Positions 50,685-60,417 of a stretch of DNA of 64,000 nucleotides are shown here, piece by piece. Both the position numbers and the translations under genes were made by a program. Under the pieces are notes generated by a model. It saw only the letters and a program-made list of their open reading frames with translations, had not been told where the DNA came from and did not search any database. This DNA is from Micromonospora sp. Llam0 (lineage in GTDB: Bacteria; Actinomycetota; Actinomycetes; Mycobacteriales; Micromonosporaceae). Within the stretch, counting starts at the first letter, position 1. The number at the start of each line of letters is the position of its first letter. The DNA lies in the NCBI RefSeq assembly GCF_003751085.1, contig NZ_RJJY01000001.1:4464001-4528000 (forward strand), in the 5' to 3' direction.

Positions 50685-52364
50685 ATGGCGCGCGTACTTG
50701 TCGTCTCGACGCAGCGTTCGGGGGCCTACCCGAGCATCCGCGATGCTCTGGAGGTCGCGCCCGACGGTGCGACCATCTCCATCGAGGCGGGCGTCTACGC
50801 CGAGACGGTCCGCGTCAGTGGCCAGCGGCTGAGCCTGGTCGCGGCCGGTGAGGCCGGCTCCGTGACGATCGACGCGAGCGACGGCGCCGGACCGGCGGTC
50901 GGCTGCGACGGCGCCGACGTGACCCTGCAGGGACTGGTCCTCAGGTCAGGGCACTATCCCGGCGTGGCGGCGCGCGGCGGCCACCTCACCATCGAGAAGT
51001 GCGAGGTGGCCGCGCAGTACGCGGCCGGTGTCAGCGTCACCGACGGCGCGGTGCTCACAGCCACCGATGTGAAGATCACCGCAGGTCAATCCGGCTTCGT
51101 CATCGAAGACGCGGGCGGCGTGATCGACAAGTGCGAGGTCCGCGACATTGCCGAGGACGGGATCATCGTACGGCTTGGCGCGGATCCGGCGATCCGGAAT
51201 TCGACAGTCAGCGCGTGCGGATACCGGGGCATCTACATTTACCAGGCCGGCCGGCCCACGATCGAGCGGTGTGACATCTCGTCGACCGGCGACGCCGGCA
51301 TCTCGGTGGCGCACCAGAGCTCGCCGACCATCACCGGTAGCTGGGTGCACGACACTCGCGGCGTGGGCATCATGATCGGTCGCGGTTGCGGTGGCCTGGT
51401 CGAGGGCACCCGGGTGGAGGGCACGGCCGCGCCGGGCATCCAGCTCGACGAGGGCGCCACCGCGACCGTACGCAAGGCCGACGAGGGCGGGCACCAGCCC
51501 CGGGTCGGCGTCAGCGCGATCGAGGGCGCGACCCAGCAGGACACCGAGCGGGTCGACAAGCTACTCGCCGAACTCGACTCGATGATCGGCCTGGCCGGCG
51601 TCAAGAGCGAGGTCCGCGCGCTCATCGACGAGATCCAGGTCAACGAGTGGCGCCGCAACGCCGGCCTCGCGGTCGGCGGGACAAGCAACCACCTGGTGTT
51701 CACCGGTGCCCCGGGCACCGGCAAGACCACCGTCGCGCGCCTCTACGGCCAGCTCCTCAAGGCTCTGGGCGTACTACCCAACGGCCAGTTCCGCGAGGTG
51801 GCCCGGCGCGACCTGGTCGGCCAGTACATCGGACACACCGCGGAGAAGACCACGAAGGTCTTCGAGGAGGCGTTCGGCGGTGTGCTCTTCATCGATGAGG
51901 CGTACACCCTGTCCCGCGCTGGTGGCGCCAGCGCCGACTTCGGCCAGGAGGCCATCGACACGCTGGTGAAGCTGATGGAGGACCACCGCGACGAGGTGGC
52001 CGTCATCGTCGCCGGCTACACCGACGAGATGGTCGACTTCCTCGACGCCAACGCCGGTCTGGCATCCCGGTTCGCCAAGACGCTGGAGTTCGAGAACTAT
52101 GCGCCTGACGAACTGGTGCTGATCGTCAACCGGATCGCCCGTAACGACGACTACCTGCTCGAACCCGGGCTCGACGACGCGCTCCTGGAATGGTTCGGCC
52201 AGATCGAGCGTGATCGCAACTTCGGCAACGCGCGCGAGGCGCGCAAGCTGCTGGAGGGCATGCGCAAGGCCCAGTCCGGCCGCCTGCGGGCGCTGGGCCG
52301 GATGCCATCGCGCGACGACCTGCGCACCCTGGTGCTCGATGATCTGTTGGCCGCCACCCGATGA
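50685..52364 (+). CDS. right-handed beta-helix / CbxX-type AAA+ (EccA-like) fusion
   Basis: 559 residues from ATG 50685; GGGGAGGA lies just upstream. Residues 1-270 form repeated parallel-beta-helix rungs (GLVLRSGHYPGVAARGGHLT, DAGISVAHQSSPTITGSWV, GVGIMIGRGCGGLVEGTRV). Residues 290-559 are a CbxX/CfqX AAA+ domain: Walker A GAPGTGKTTVARLY near 342, Walker B GVLFIDEAYTLSRAGG near 402, ASRFAKTLEF with the arginine finger region near 460. Mycobacterial EccA has TPRs in place of the beta-helix. It overlaps EccE (ATGA), so a role in type VII substrate handling is likely. Confidence 0.88.
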   Translation: MARVLVVSTQRSGAYPSIRDALEVAPDGATISIEAGVYAETVRVSGQRLSLVAAGEAGSVTIDASDGAGPAVGCDGADVTLQGLVLRSGHYPGVAARGGHLTIEKCEVAAQYAAGVSVTDGAVLTATDVKITAGQSGFVIEDAGGVIDKCEVRDIAEDGIIVRLGADPAIRNSTVSACGYRGIYIYQAGRPTIERCDISSTGDAGISVAHQSSPTITGSWVHDTRGVGIMIGRGCGGLVEGTRVEGTAAPGIQLDEGATATVRKADEGGHQPRVGVSAIEGATQQDTERVDKLLAELDSMIGLAGVKSEVRALIDEIQVNEWRRNAGLAVGGTSNHLVFTGAPGTGKTTVARLYGQLLKALGVLPNGQFREVARRDLVGQYIGHTAEKTTKVFEEAFGGVLFIDEAYTLSRAGGASADFGQEAIDTLVKLMEDHRDEVAVIVAGYTDEMVDFLDANAGLASRFAKTLEFENYAPDELVLIVNRIARNDDYLLEPGLDDALLEWFGQIERDRNFGNAREARKLLEGMRKAQSGRLRALGRMPSRDDLRTLVLDDLLAATR

Positions 52365-53650
52365 CGGCGACGCCGCAGTCGGGGCCGGCCCGGGCAGGCG
52401 CCGATCCGGTCCGGGCCGGGGCGCGGGTCAGCGCCGAGACGCCCGGCGCCTCCGGCCCCGCGATCCTGCTGCCTCGCCGGCGCCCCGGCTACCTGGGCCC
52501 CGTACACGTGATGCAGTTGCTGCTGGTCGAGGCGGTCATCGTTGCCGTCCTCGTCGCGCTCGACCGGGGCGTGGCGCTGACCACGGGTGCCAGCGCCGCA
52601 GGCCTGCTGCTGCTCGCGGCTGCGCTGGGCCGGCACCAGGGCCGGTGGTGGCTGGAACGGCGCGCGATGACCCGGCAGTACCGGCGGCGCCGGCAGGGCA
52701 TGTCCGGCACCCCGCAAGCCGACGATCCCCGGGTGGCCGCCCTGCACCGGCTCGCCCCCGGGCTGGTGGTGGAGAACGTCGCGGTGGCCGATGGTGCCCA
52801 GGTCGGCGTCGCCCGTGACGACGCCGGCTGGTACGCCGTGGCCGCAGTGACGCCGAGCACGCCGATGCGCGGGGTGGTCGGCGGCCTCCCCCTCGAGGAG
52901 TTGGCCGAGGCGCTGTCCGAGGCCGACCAGCCGGGCGCGGTGCTCCAGGTGGTCACCCAGACGGTGCCCGCACCCAGCATCGACATGCACCCGTCCGCCC
53001 CAGCCGGACAGTCGTACCACCAGTTGCTGGCCCGGTTCGGCGGTGTGCCGCTGCCCGCGGACCGGGCGACCTGGGTCGCGGTACGGCTCGACGCACGGAC
53101 GCTGGCCGAAGCCGCAGCAATCGGCGACGCCGATCTCGACGCGGCACCGGCGGTGGTAGCGGCGCTGGTCCGGCGGGTCACCAAGTCGCTGCGCCGGGTC
53201 GGTGTCCCGTACCGCCTGCTCGACGCCGACGGCCTACTCACCGCGCTGGTGCGCTCCTGCGACCTGGAGCCGGCGGCGCCCGCCACCCGGCCGGAGGCGG
53301 CGCTACCCCGCGAGGAGTGGTGCGACTGGCACTCGTCGCGGCTGGCCCACCGCTCGTTCTGGATCCGCGACTGGCCGCCGGTCGGGCAGGTATCCGGCCT
53401 GCTGGACCTGGTGTCGACCGTGCCGGCCGCGATGACGAACGTGGCGTTGATCATGGCGCCGGACAGCAGCCAGAAGATGTTCGACCTGCGCGGTCTGGTT
53501 CGCGTGTCGGCGCCCGCCGCCGACCTCGACCAGCTCTGCCAGGCCGTTGCCCAAGGCGTCGAGCAGGCCGGGGCCGACCTCTTTCCGCTGGACGGCGAGC
53601 AGGGACCCGCCGTCTACGCGTCGGCCCCGACGGGAGGTGGCGCACGGTGA
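52361..53650 (+). CDS. eccE: EccE-like type VII secretion membrane protein
   Basis: 429 residues. Two adjacent membrane helices (VHVMQLLLVEAVIVAVLVAL and GASAAGLLLLAAALG) are followed by a soluble domain that matches the EccE pattern (WYAVAAVTPSTPMRG, SYHQLLARFGGVPLPADR, RRVGVPYRLLDADGLLTALV). EccE lies at the periphery of the ESX membrane complex. It overlaps its neighbours by ATGA and GTGA. Confidence 0.82.
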   Translation: MTATPQSGPARAGADPVRAGARVSAETPGASGPAILLPRRRPGYLGPVHVMQLLLVEAVIVAVLVALDRGVALTTGASAAGLLLLAAALGRHQGRWWLERRAMTRQYRRRRQGMSGTPQADDPRVAALHRLAPGLVVENVAVADGAQVGVARDDAGWYAVAAVTPSTPMRGVVGGLPLEELAEALSEADQPGAVLQVVTQTVPAPSIDMHPSAPAGQSYHQLLARFGGVPLPADRATWVAVRLDARTLAEAAAIGDADLDAAPAVVAALVRRVTKSLRRVGVPYRLLDADGLLTALVRSCDLEPAAPATRPEAALPREEWCDWHSSRLAHRSFWIRDWPPVGQVSGLLDLVSTVPAAMTNVALIMAPDSSQKMFDLRGLVRVSAPAADLDQLCQAVAQGVEQAGADLFPLDGEQGPAVYASAPTGGGAR

Positions 53651-54792
53651 CCAGGCCGCAGGACGAGGGGAACAAGTCCAGGCCGCAGGACACGGAGAAC
53701 CAGCCCAGGCCGCACGGCGCGGCGAACAAGCAGCAGTCGCGAGCACCACAGCACCCGCCGGCGGTCCCGGGCCAGCCGGCCCCGGGCTATCCGGCCGCCA
53801 TCCAGGCCCCGGCGGGTGCGCCACCGGCCCAGCAGCCGGCGTTGCCCGCACAGCACGCCGGACAGCCGCCCGCACGGCAGGCCCAAGCACCACCGCCCGC
53901 ACAGCAGGCCAGGCCAGCGCAGGCCCAGGCACCGACGGCCGAGTCCGCTGCTGTCGCCCGCCCCGCCACGCAGGCCGCGGTGGCGGCCGCTGCCCCCGCT
54001 GCCGCGCAGCCGCTCGCCGCGCCGCAGGCTGGAGACCAAGGCCCACCGGGGAAGGAGTACGACGGCGGCCGGCCGCCCGGCCCCAACGGCAACGGCCACG
54101 GCGGCGTCTCGGGGCGGCTGGCGCGGCTACGCATCGGCTGGCACATGGTGTCCCGCCCGGCGCTCGCCCAGATGCGTATCTCCGCGCCGGGCACCGGGCT
54201 GATCCTGGGCTCCGACCGGCAGCAGAAACCCGTGGCCGTGCGGATGTTCCGGCCGGAGTCCACTCGCGTCACGCTCGTCGGTGGGGCCTGGGCCGGGCAA
54301 CTGGTCGCCTTCCGGGCACTCGCCCTCGGTGCACGGGTGGCCCTGGTGGCCGCCGATCCGCAGGCCTGGCACGGCTTCGGCGAGCGGGCTACGGGTCGCA
54401 GCGACCGCCTGACGGTGCTCGGCGCCGAGCAGCCGCTGGCGCTGGCCGCGACCCCGCAGCAACCGGTGCTGGTGGTTTACGACCTTGGCGTGGTCGGTGC
54501 CGCGACGCCCCAGCCGCTCGGGCCGTGGCAGACGCAGCTCACCATCCTGCGCCACCTCGACCAGCCGGGTGTACCGGCGGTCCAGGACTGCAACCTGGCG
54601 ATCCTGCAGCGGCTGGCCAGCGCGGAGGCGGCGCAGGCCGGCGGGGCACTGAAGCTGCCGCCGAACAGCACCCAGTTTCTGCAGGTGATGGCCGAGGACA
54701 TGGTCGCGTTGGTCGGTGACGGCGCGCTGCGCTACATCTCGCTGGCACAGACCGATGTCGAGCATCAGTACCTGGGTGCCCCCCGCCGCTGA
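53647..54792 (+). CDS. Pro/Gln/Ala-rich type VII-associated protein
   Basis: 381 residues from GTG 53647. The first 160 residues are disordered and rich in Pro, Gln and Ala (QPAPGYPAAIQAPAGAPPAQ). The remaining 220 form a folded domain (TGLILGSDRQQKPVAVRMF, VTLVGGAWAGQLVAFRALAL, LVVYDLGVVGAATPQPL) with alternating strands and helices but no canonical P-loop. Similar proteins occur next to EccE in Micromonosporaceae and Streptomyces loci. I do not assign a function; it may be a cytoplasmic adaptor. Confidence 0.65.
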   Translation: MTRPQDEGNKSRPQDTENQPRPHGAANKQQSRAPQHPPAVPGQPAPGYPAAIQAPAGAPPAQQPALPAQHAGQPPARQAQAPPPAQQARPAQAQAPTAESAAVARPATQAAVAAAAPAAAQPLAAPQAGDQGPPGKEYDGGRPPGPNGNGHGGVSGRLARLRIGWHMVSRPALAQMRISAPGTGLILGSDRQQKPVAVRMFRPESTRVTLVGGAWAGQLVAFRALALGARVALVAADPQAWHGFGERATGRSDRLTVLGAEQPLALAATPQQPVLVVYDLGVVGAATPQPLGPWQTQLTILRHLDQPGVPAVQDCNLAILQRLASAEAAQAGGALKLPPNSTQFLQVMAEDMVALVGDGALRYISLAQTDVEHQYLGAPRR

Positions 54793-54802
54793 CCGCCCCG
54801 TC

Positions 54803-54819
54803 ACGGAGTCCCACTCCGT
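54803..54819. terminator. short hairpin between convergent genes
   Basis: ACGGAGT, a 3-base loop, ACTCCGT, perfect. It lies 10 bases after the plus-strand stop and could serve both directions. Confidence 0.45.
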
Positions 54820-54882
54820 CCCCGCGAGATTCCGTCGATGTCGGCTGGCCGACGGACCTGCCCTGAGGGCTGTCCGGGGCGG

Positions 54883-57800
54883 TCAGTGGGCCGGTGGGGT
54901 CCAGGCGAGCTGGACGAGGCGGGCGCCCTGGCGGCGGGTGAACAGCCAGGCCCGGCCGGGCGGCAGGAACTGCGGCTTGATGGTGCCGAACAGTGCGCCC
55001 TCCTCGCGCGGGCCGGACATCATGATGCCAGGCGAGGCCAGCTCCCGGATCCGGCTGATCACCGGGTCGAACATGGCCCGGCTGGCCCCGCCGATCCGCC
55101 GGGTCAGCACCAGGTGCAGCCCGATGTCGCGGGCCTGGGGCAGGAACTCCAGCAGCGGGGTGAGCGGGTTCGTCATCCCGCCGGAGAGCAGGTCGTAGTC
55201 GTCGATCAGCAGGAAGAGCTCCGGCCCGGACCACCAGCTCCGGTCGCGGAGCTGCTCGGGCTTGACCTCCGGGCCGGGCAGCCGCTCCCGCATCACAGTG
55301 GTCACCTGGTTCACCAGGTCGGTGGTGCTCTGCTGCGACGTGCCGTACCCGATCAGGTGTGGCGTGTCGACGCAGCCGAGCAGGGTGCGCCGGTAGTCGA
55401 CGAAGATGAGGCGGGCCTGGCTGGGTTCGTAGCTGGTGGTGACCATCTTGGCCAGGCTGCGCAGAAACGAGCTCTTGCCGCTTTCGATGTCGCCGAACAG
55501 CAGCGCGTGCGGCTCGGCGCCGAAGTCGAGGAGGACCGGCTGCAGGTCGGACTCGGCGATACCGATCGGCAGCTTCCCGCCCTGCGGCGCGGGCAGCGCG
55601 GCGTACGGCAGCTCGGCGGGCAGCAGCCGCACCGCGGGCGCCGGCGGGTTGGTCCAGTACGTCTGGGCGAGCTTGACGAACTCGGCCACCGCGTCGGAAA
55701 GGTCGTCGACGCTCTGCTCGGCGTCGATGCGGGGCAGCCCGGCCAGAAAGTGGAAACCGTCCGGGGTGAGGCCGCGGCCGGGCGTCTGCTCGGGCACGTT
55801 GACCGCGGCCCGCCGGTTGATCACCGAGTCGCTCGGCTCGCCCAGGCGCAGCTCGATCTTCGTACCGAACATGTCGCGGACCACCGCCCGCACGTCCATC
55901 CACCGGTTGGTCGCGGCCAGCAGATGGATGCCGTAGCCGAGGCCCCGGTTGGCCAGCTCGTTCACCAACGGTTCGAGGTCTTCGAACTCGCTGCGCAGCG
56001 CCGACCAGCCGTCGATGACCAGGAACACGTCGCCGAACGGATCCTCGGTGAACCGCCCCTGCCGCTTGGCTCGACGGTAGGCGGCGATGCCCTCCACACC
56101 GTGCGCGGCGAACAGGCCCTCGCGGGCCTGCATGAGCCCGTGCATCTCGGCGATCGTGCGGCGTACCTTGTCGACATCGCGCCGGGCGGCGACGCCACCC
56201 GTGTGCGGCAGGCCGGCCATGGCGGTCAGGCCGCCGCCACCGAAGTCGAGGCAGTAGAACTGCACCTCGCGCGGGGTGTGCTGCAGTGCCAGACTGCCGA
56301 TCAGCGTACGCAGGAAGTTGCTCTTGCCGCTCTGCGGCCCGCCGACCACCACCATGTTGCCGCCGCTGCCGGACAGGTCCAACCACATCGGCTCGCGCAA
56401 CTGCTCGAACGGCTTGTCGATGATGCCGACCAGGCCGTGCAGCGCGCGCCGCGGGTCGAGGTCCGGTGTACTCAGTCCGCGCTCCGGCGACTGCACGATC
56501 GGCGCCATCAGCTGGCCCAGGGTCGGCGGTTCGGCCAGCGGCGGCAGCCACACCTGGTGCGCCGGCGGGCCCTGCCCCTGCATCCGGTCGACCAGCACGT
56601 CGAGCAGAGTTTCGCCGACCGCCGCCGCCTCCTCCGCCAGCTCGGTCTCCTCCGCGACGGGCTTGTCGTCACGCGGCGGCGCCACGTAGTACGTGGGGAA
56701 CTCCCGCACCGGGTCGATGGCACGGCCGCCCACGCTGGCGCCGGAGCCGTCCTGGCGCACCACCCCGGAGACGTACGCGGCCTTGAAGCGGATCATCCCC
56801 TCGGTGCCGGTGCGCAGGTAACCGTGACCCGGTGCCCGCGGCAGCTCGTACGCGTCGGGCACGCCGAGCACCGCCCGGCTGTCCATGGAGGAGAACGTAC
56901 GCAGGCCGATGCGGTACGACAGGTGCGTCTCCAGCCCGCGCAGCCGGCCCTCCTCCAGGCGCTGCGAGGCGAGCAGCAGGTGTACGCCGAGCGACCGGCC
57001 CACCCGGCCAATCTGCACGAACATGTCGATGAAGTCGGGGCGCGCGGTCAGCAACTCGGAGAACTCGTCGACGATCAGCAGCAGACTCGGCAGCGGGGCG
57101 AGCGGCACCCCGGCCGCCCGGGCACGCTCGTAGTCGCGCTGCGAGGCGTAGTTGCCGGCCCGGCGCAGCAGCTCCTGCCGGCGCATCAGCTCGCCCTGGA
57201 TCGCGCCCAGCATCCGGTCTACGAGGGACAGCTCGTCGGCGAGGTTGGTGATGACGGCGCTGGTGTGCGGCAGCCGGTCGAGCGTGGTGAACGTCGCGCC
57301 GCCCTTGAAGTCGACGAGCACGAAGTTGAGGATCTCGGAGCTGTGGGTCACGGCCAGTGCCAGCACCAGCGTACGGAGCAGCTCGCTCTTGCCCGACCCG
57401 GTGGCGCCGACCAGCAGGCCGTGTGGGCCCATGCCGTCCTGCGCGGACTCCTTGAGGTCGATCTCGATCGGCCGCCCGTCCGGCCCCACGCCGAGCGGCA
57501 CCCGCAGCCGGTCGCGGTTGGGTCGGCTGGCCCAGGCGTGGCCGAGGTCGAAGTCGTACGGCGAGCCGAGGCCGAGCAGCTCGGCGAGTCCGAGGTCGAA
57601 CGTCACCCCGGCGGACTGGTCGGCGTACGACGCGGCCGACAGCCGCAGCGGCGCCAGCTCCCGGGCCAGCACCTCGGCCTGCGCGACGTCGATGCGGTCG
57701 GCGGTGCCGACCTGGATCACCCCGTCCATCGTGGTGCCCGAGATGGTGCCGTCGTCGGCGACGTCGAGCACGACCGAGGTGTCGTCGAGCAGCCGCGGCG

Positions 57801-58851
57801 GCGGGTTGGACAGGTCGAGGATGGTCACGCCGGCGACGCCGCCGTCGGTCATCAGATGGTCGGAGCCGGTGGTGGAGCCGCCGTCGATGACCACCACCAC
57901 GTGCGGCCCGGGAATCGAGTTCGCCGTGGCCGGTTCGAAGCGCGGACGGTTCGCCAGCACGTCGTCGAGCATCGCCTCCAGCGCGTTGACAGCGGGCGCG
58001 AAGAGCCGTACCGGCCCGACTGCGTCGAGCTTCGCCGGGTGCTGTGCGTGCGGCAGCCACTTGGCCCACTCCCAGTTGGGCCGCTGCATGTCCGGCACGC
58101 ACAGGCCGATCAGCAGGTCGTCCGGGGAGTGGAAGGCGGACATCTGGGCGAGCAGCGCGCGCGTCAGGTCACGCACCGTGCGCTCGGAGCCGCGCAGATA
58201 GACGTGGGAGAAGTCGCGCAGCGCGATGGCCACCGGCAGGTCGGGAACCACCGAGTACGTCGCCACGAACTTGCGCAACGCCATCGCGCACAGCGGCTCC
58301 AGCTCGTCGACCGGGCGGGTCTGTGGCGGTATCAGCGGCGTGGCGACCTCCAGTGCCCCGATGCCGATGCGTACGACGCTGAAGTCCGCGTCGGCGCGAC
58401 GCCGCTCCCAGAGCCGTCCGCCGGTGACCGTCGACCACAGCGCGTCGGGCTCGGGGTGCCGGTAGTGGATGGCCTCCCGCTGCTGCTTGATGGTGGCGCG
58501 GATCTGCGCGCGCTGCTGTGCCAGACGGCGCATGTACTGCCTGCGGGCCTCGATCATCTCCTTCTTGCCCGGGCCCGTCTGATTCAGCATCATCATCCCC
58601 ATCATCCCGAGAATGGAGATGCCGAACATGCCACCGGCCACATAGGTAAGCGGGCCACCGCCGCCGCGCTGACCGGCCATCATCAGTCCCATGGCCGCGC
58701 CGCCGGCCGCCATCGGCAGAATCATGAGCATGCGGGTCCACGCCTTACCGGCGGGTGGGGGAATTTCGGGCGGCGGATCCAACACGACCTCGCCGGTGGG
58801 CAGCGGCGGCGCGGGCCGACGCGGCGGCCGCTTCACGATCACCGATGTCAC
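54883..58851 (-). CDS. eccC: EccC, type VII secretion motor ATPase (FtsK/SpoIIIE)
   Basis: 1322 residues from GTG 58851, which has GGAGGT seven bases upstream. Two membrane helices lie at about 40-90. Three FtsK-like ATPase domains follow, with Walker A motifs GATGSGKSE (about 479), GGPQSGKSN (about 834) and GDIESGKSS (about 1118). The Walker B motifs are LLLIVDEFSELL in the first, VFLVIDGWSAL in the second and LFLLIDDYDLL in the third, so only the first has the Asp-Glu pair. The gene is a single-chain EccC (no EccCa/Cb split). It recognises WXG100-type substrates and drives export. It is read against EccD and EccB from a shared divergent promoter region. Confidence 0.93.
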   Translation of the reverse strand: MTSVIVKRPPRRPAPPLPTGEVVLDPPPEIPPPAGKAWTRMLMILPMAAGGAAMGLMMAGQRGGGGPLTYVAGGMFGISILGMMGMMMLNQTGPGKKEMIEARRQYMRRLAQQRAQIRATIKQQREAIHYRHPEPDALWSTVTGGRLWERRRADADFSVVRIGIGALEVATPLIPPQTRPVDELEPLCAMALRKFVATYSVVPDLPVAIALRDFSHVYLRGSERTVRDLTRALLAQMSAFHSPDDLLIGLCVPDMQRPNWEWAKWLPHAQHPAKLDAVGPVRLFAPAVNALEAMLDDVLANRPRFEPATANSIPGPHVVVVIDGGSTTGSDHLMTDGGVAGVTILDLSNPPPRLLDDTSVVLDVADDGTISGTTMDGVIQVGTADRIDVAQAEVLARELAPLRLSAASYADQSAGVTFDLGLAELLGLGSPYDFDLGHAWASRPNRDRLRVPLGVGPDGRPIEIDLKESAQDGMGPHGLLVGATGSGKSELLRTLVLALAVTHSSEILNFVLVDFKGGATFTTLDRLPHTSAVITNLADELSLVDRMLGAIQGELMRRQELLRRAGNYASQRDYERARAAGVPLAPLPSLLLIVDEFSELLTARPDFIDMFVQIGRVGRSLGVHLLLASQRLEEGRLRGLETHLSYRIGLRTFSSMDSRAVLGVPDAYELPRAPGHGYLRTGTEGMIRFKAAYVSGVVRQDGSGASVGGRAIDPVREFPTYYVAPPRDDKPVAEETELAEEAAAVGETLLDVLVDRMQGQGPPAHQVWLPPLAEPPTLGQLMAPIVQSPERGLSTPDLDPRRALHGLVGIIDKPFEQLREPMWLDLSGSGGNMVVVGGPQSGKSNFLRTLIGSLALQHTPREVQFYCLDFGGGGLTAMAGLPHTGGVAARRDVDKVRRTIAEMHGLMQAREGLFAAHGVEGIAAYRRAKRQGRFTEDPFGDVFLVIDGWSALRSEFEDLEPLVNELANRGLGYGIHLLAATNRWMDVRAVVRDMFGTKIELRLGEPSDSVINRRAAVNVPEQTPGRGLTPDGFHFLAGLPRIDAEQSVDDLSDAVAEFVKLAQTYWTNPPAPAVRLLPAELPYAALPAPQGGKLPIGIAESDLQPVLLDFGAEPHALLFGDIESGKSSFLRSLAKMVTTSYEPSQARLIFVDYRRTLLGCVDTPHLIGYGTSQQSTTDLVNQVTTVMRERLPGPEVKPEQLRDRSWWSGPELFLLIDDYDLLSGGMTNPLTPLLEFLPQARDIGLHLVLTRRIGGASRAMFDPVISRIRELASPGIMMSGPREEGALFGTIKPQFLPPGRAWLFTRRQGARLVQLAWTPPAH

Positions 58852-59003
58852 CCGATCGACCTCCGCCGCGCCGGCTCGTTCCCTTTGTGTGCAGGGCAAT
58901 CCTATAGACCGGATCCACCGTGAAGAATGGATCGGTCGGGTGGCGACGACATGCTAGTTTGGCGCTCGACGAGCGGCGGCGGGCTCCGGCGGAGGTGACC
59001 AGC
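58852..59003. other. divergent promoter region of eccC and eccD
   Basis: 152 bases between the GTG starts of EccC and EccD, lower in GC in the middle (ATCCTATAGACC, ATGGATCGGTC). A TATAGA-like -10 toward EccD is possible. GGAGG 58991-58995 serves the EccD start. Confidence 0.4.
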
Positions 59004-60410
59004 GTGACTGCCCCGGGAGGCCTCAGCCTGGCGAGAGTGACGGTGGCGGCACCGAAGCGGCGCATGGACGTCGCGTTGCCCGACAACATGCTCGTCGGGG
59101 AGTTGCTGCCGCACCTGCTGCGGCACGCCGGCGATGATCTCGGCGAGGCCGGTGAGCGGCACGGTGGCTGGGTGCTGCGCCGCGCCACCGGCGGCGTGCT
59201 CGAAGCCACCCGCAACCTCTCCGTGCAGGGCGTACGCGACGGCGAGCTGCTGCATCTGGCTCCGCGCCGGGAAGACTGGCCCGAGCTCGCGTACGACGAC
59301 GTGGTCGAGGTGATCGCGAGCGGCGCGCGGCGGGCCGGACGTTCCTGGGGAGGCTCCGCGACCCGCCGGTGCGGCCTCGCGGTCGCCGCCGCGGTGCTGA
59401 GCTTCGGTCTGCTGACCCTCGTGCTGTCCGGACCGCCGTGGCCGCTGCCGGCGGGCGTGGCGCTGGGGATGGCGGCGGTCCTCGCGATACTCGGCCTGCT
59501 GTTGTCCCGGGCCTTCTCCGACGCGACCGCCGGCGCCGCGGTGGCCGCGGCCGGCCTGCCGTACGCGTTCGTGGGCGGCGCGCTGCTCGCAGCGCCCAGC
59601 GACCTCGGTCTGCTCCGACTGGGTGCGCCGAGCCTTCTGCTCGGTTCGGCGGCGCTGCTGGTGTTCAGTGTCATCGGCTACACGGGGGTAGCCGCCGTGC
59701 AGCGGCTCTTCATGGCCGGGCTGGCGATCAGCGTCGCCGGCCTGCTCGCCGCGGTGCTGTGCCTGGCCGGGATGTCGCCGTCCGGCTCAGCCGCTGTCAC
59801 GCTCACGACGGGCATCGGTCTGCTCCCCGGCTACCCGCTGTTCGCCAGTTGGCTCGGCCGGCTACCGGTGCCCGAGCTCCCGGACCGCCCCGAGGAGATC
59901 CTCGAAGACCGCCCGGTACCCAAGCGGTCCGACGTCTTCGCCGCCGTCGCGCGGGCGACTGAACTACTCTCCGGAATGCTGCTGGCCGCCGCCGTCACCG
60001 GGGTCTGCGCCACCCTGTTTCTGACTACTGTGGATGGGAGCGTACCGGCCCAGCTCCTCGGCTTCGCGGCCGCTGCGGCGTTGCTGCTGCGTGCCCGCCT
60101 GTTCGCCCTTCCGCAGCAGCGGGTGCCGCTGCTGGTCAGCGGCGTGGTCGGAATGGCACTGCTGGCCTTCGGCAACACACTGGACGCCGACCCCGGCGGT
60201 CGGCTGCTGATCCTGCTCCTGATCGTGCTCGCCGCCGCAGCGGTGCTCGCCGCCGGTCTGGTCTACAGCCGGCGCAGCCCGTCGCCCTACCTGGGTCGTG
60301 CCGCCGACATCGTCGACGTGCTCGCCATCATGGCGCTGATCCCGCTGGCCTGCGCGGTCGCCGGCCTGTTCGGCGCGATTCAAGGGCTGTTCTCGTCGAT
60401 CGGCGGGTGA
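59004..60410 (+). CDS. eccD: EccD, type VII secretion membrane channel component
   Basis: 468 residues from GTG 59004 with GGAGG eight bases upstream. An N-terminal ubiquitin-like domain (LARVTVAAPKRRMDVALPDN to about residue 90) is followed by about eleven membrane helices, the standard EccD plan. A GTG nine bases earlier is a possible alternative start. EccD dimers frame the ESX pore. It is followed after seven bases by eccB. Confidence 0.92.
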   Translation: MTAPGGLSLARVTVAAPKRRMDVALPDNMLVGELLPHLLRHAGDDLGEAGERHGGWVLRRATGGVLEATRNLSVQGVRDGELLHLAPRREDWPELAYDDVVEVIASGARRAGRSWGGSATRRCGLAVAAAVLSFGLLTLVLSGPPWPLPAGVALGMAAVLAILGLLLSRAFSDATAGAAVAAAGLPYAFVGGALLAAPSDLGLLRLGAPSLLLGSAALLVFSVIGYTGVAAVQRLFMAGLAISVAGLLAAVLCLAGMSPSGSAAVTLTTGIGLLPGYPLFASWLGRLPVPELPDRPEEILEDRPVPKRSDVFAAVARATELLSGMLLAAAVTGVCATLFLTTVDGSVPAQLLGFAAAAALLLRARLFALPQQRVPLLVSGVVGMALLAFGNTLDADPGGRLLILLLIVLAAAAVLAAGLVYSRRSPSPYLGRAADIVDVLAIMALIPLACAVAGLFGAIQGLFSSIGG

Positions 60411-60417
60411 CCCGGAC

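Noticed and set aside
54838..58923. Very long open frame opposite eccC, and similar long antisense frames opposite the NRPS and adenylation genes
   Set aside because: They are His/Arg/Gly/Pro-rich products of GC-biased third positions on the opposite strand, with no recognisable domain, and overlap genes with clear families.
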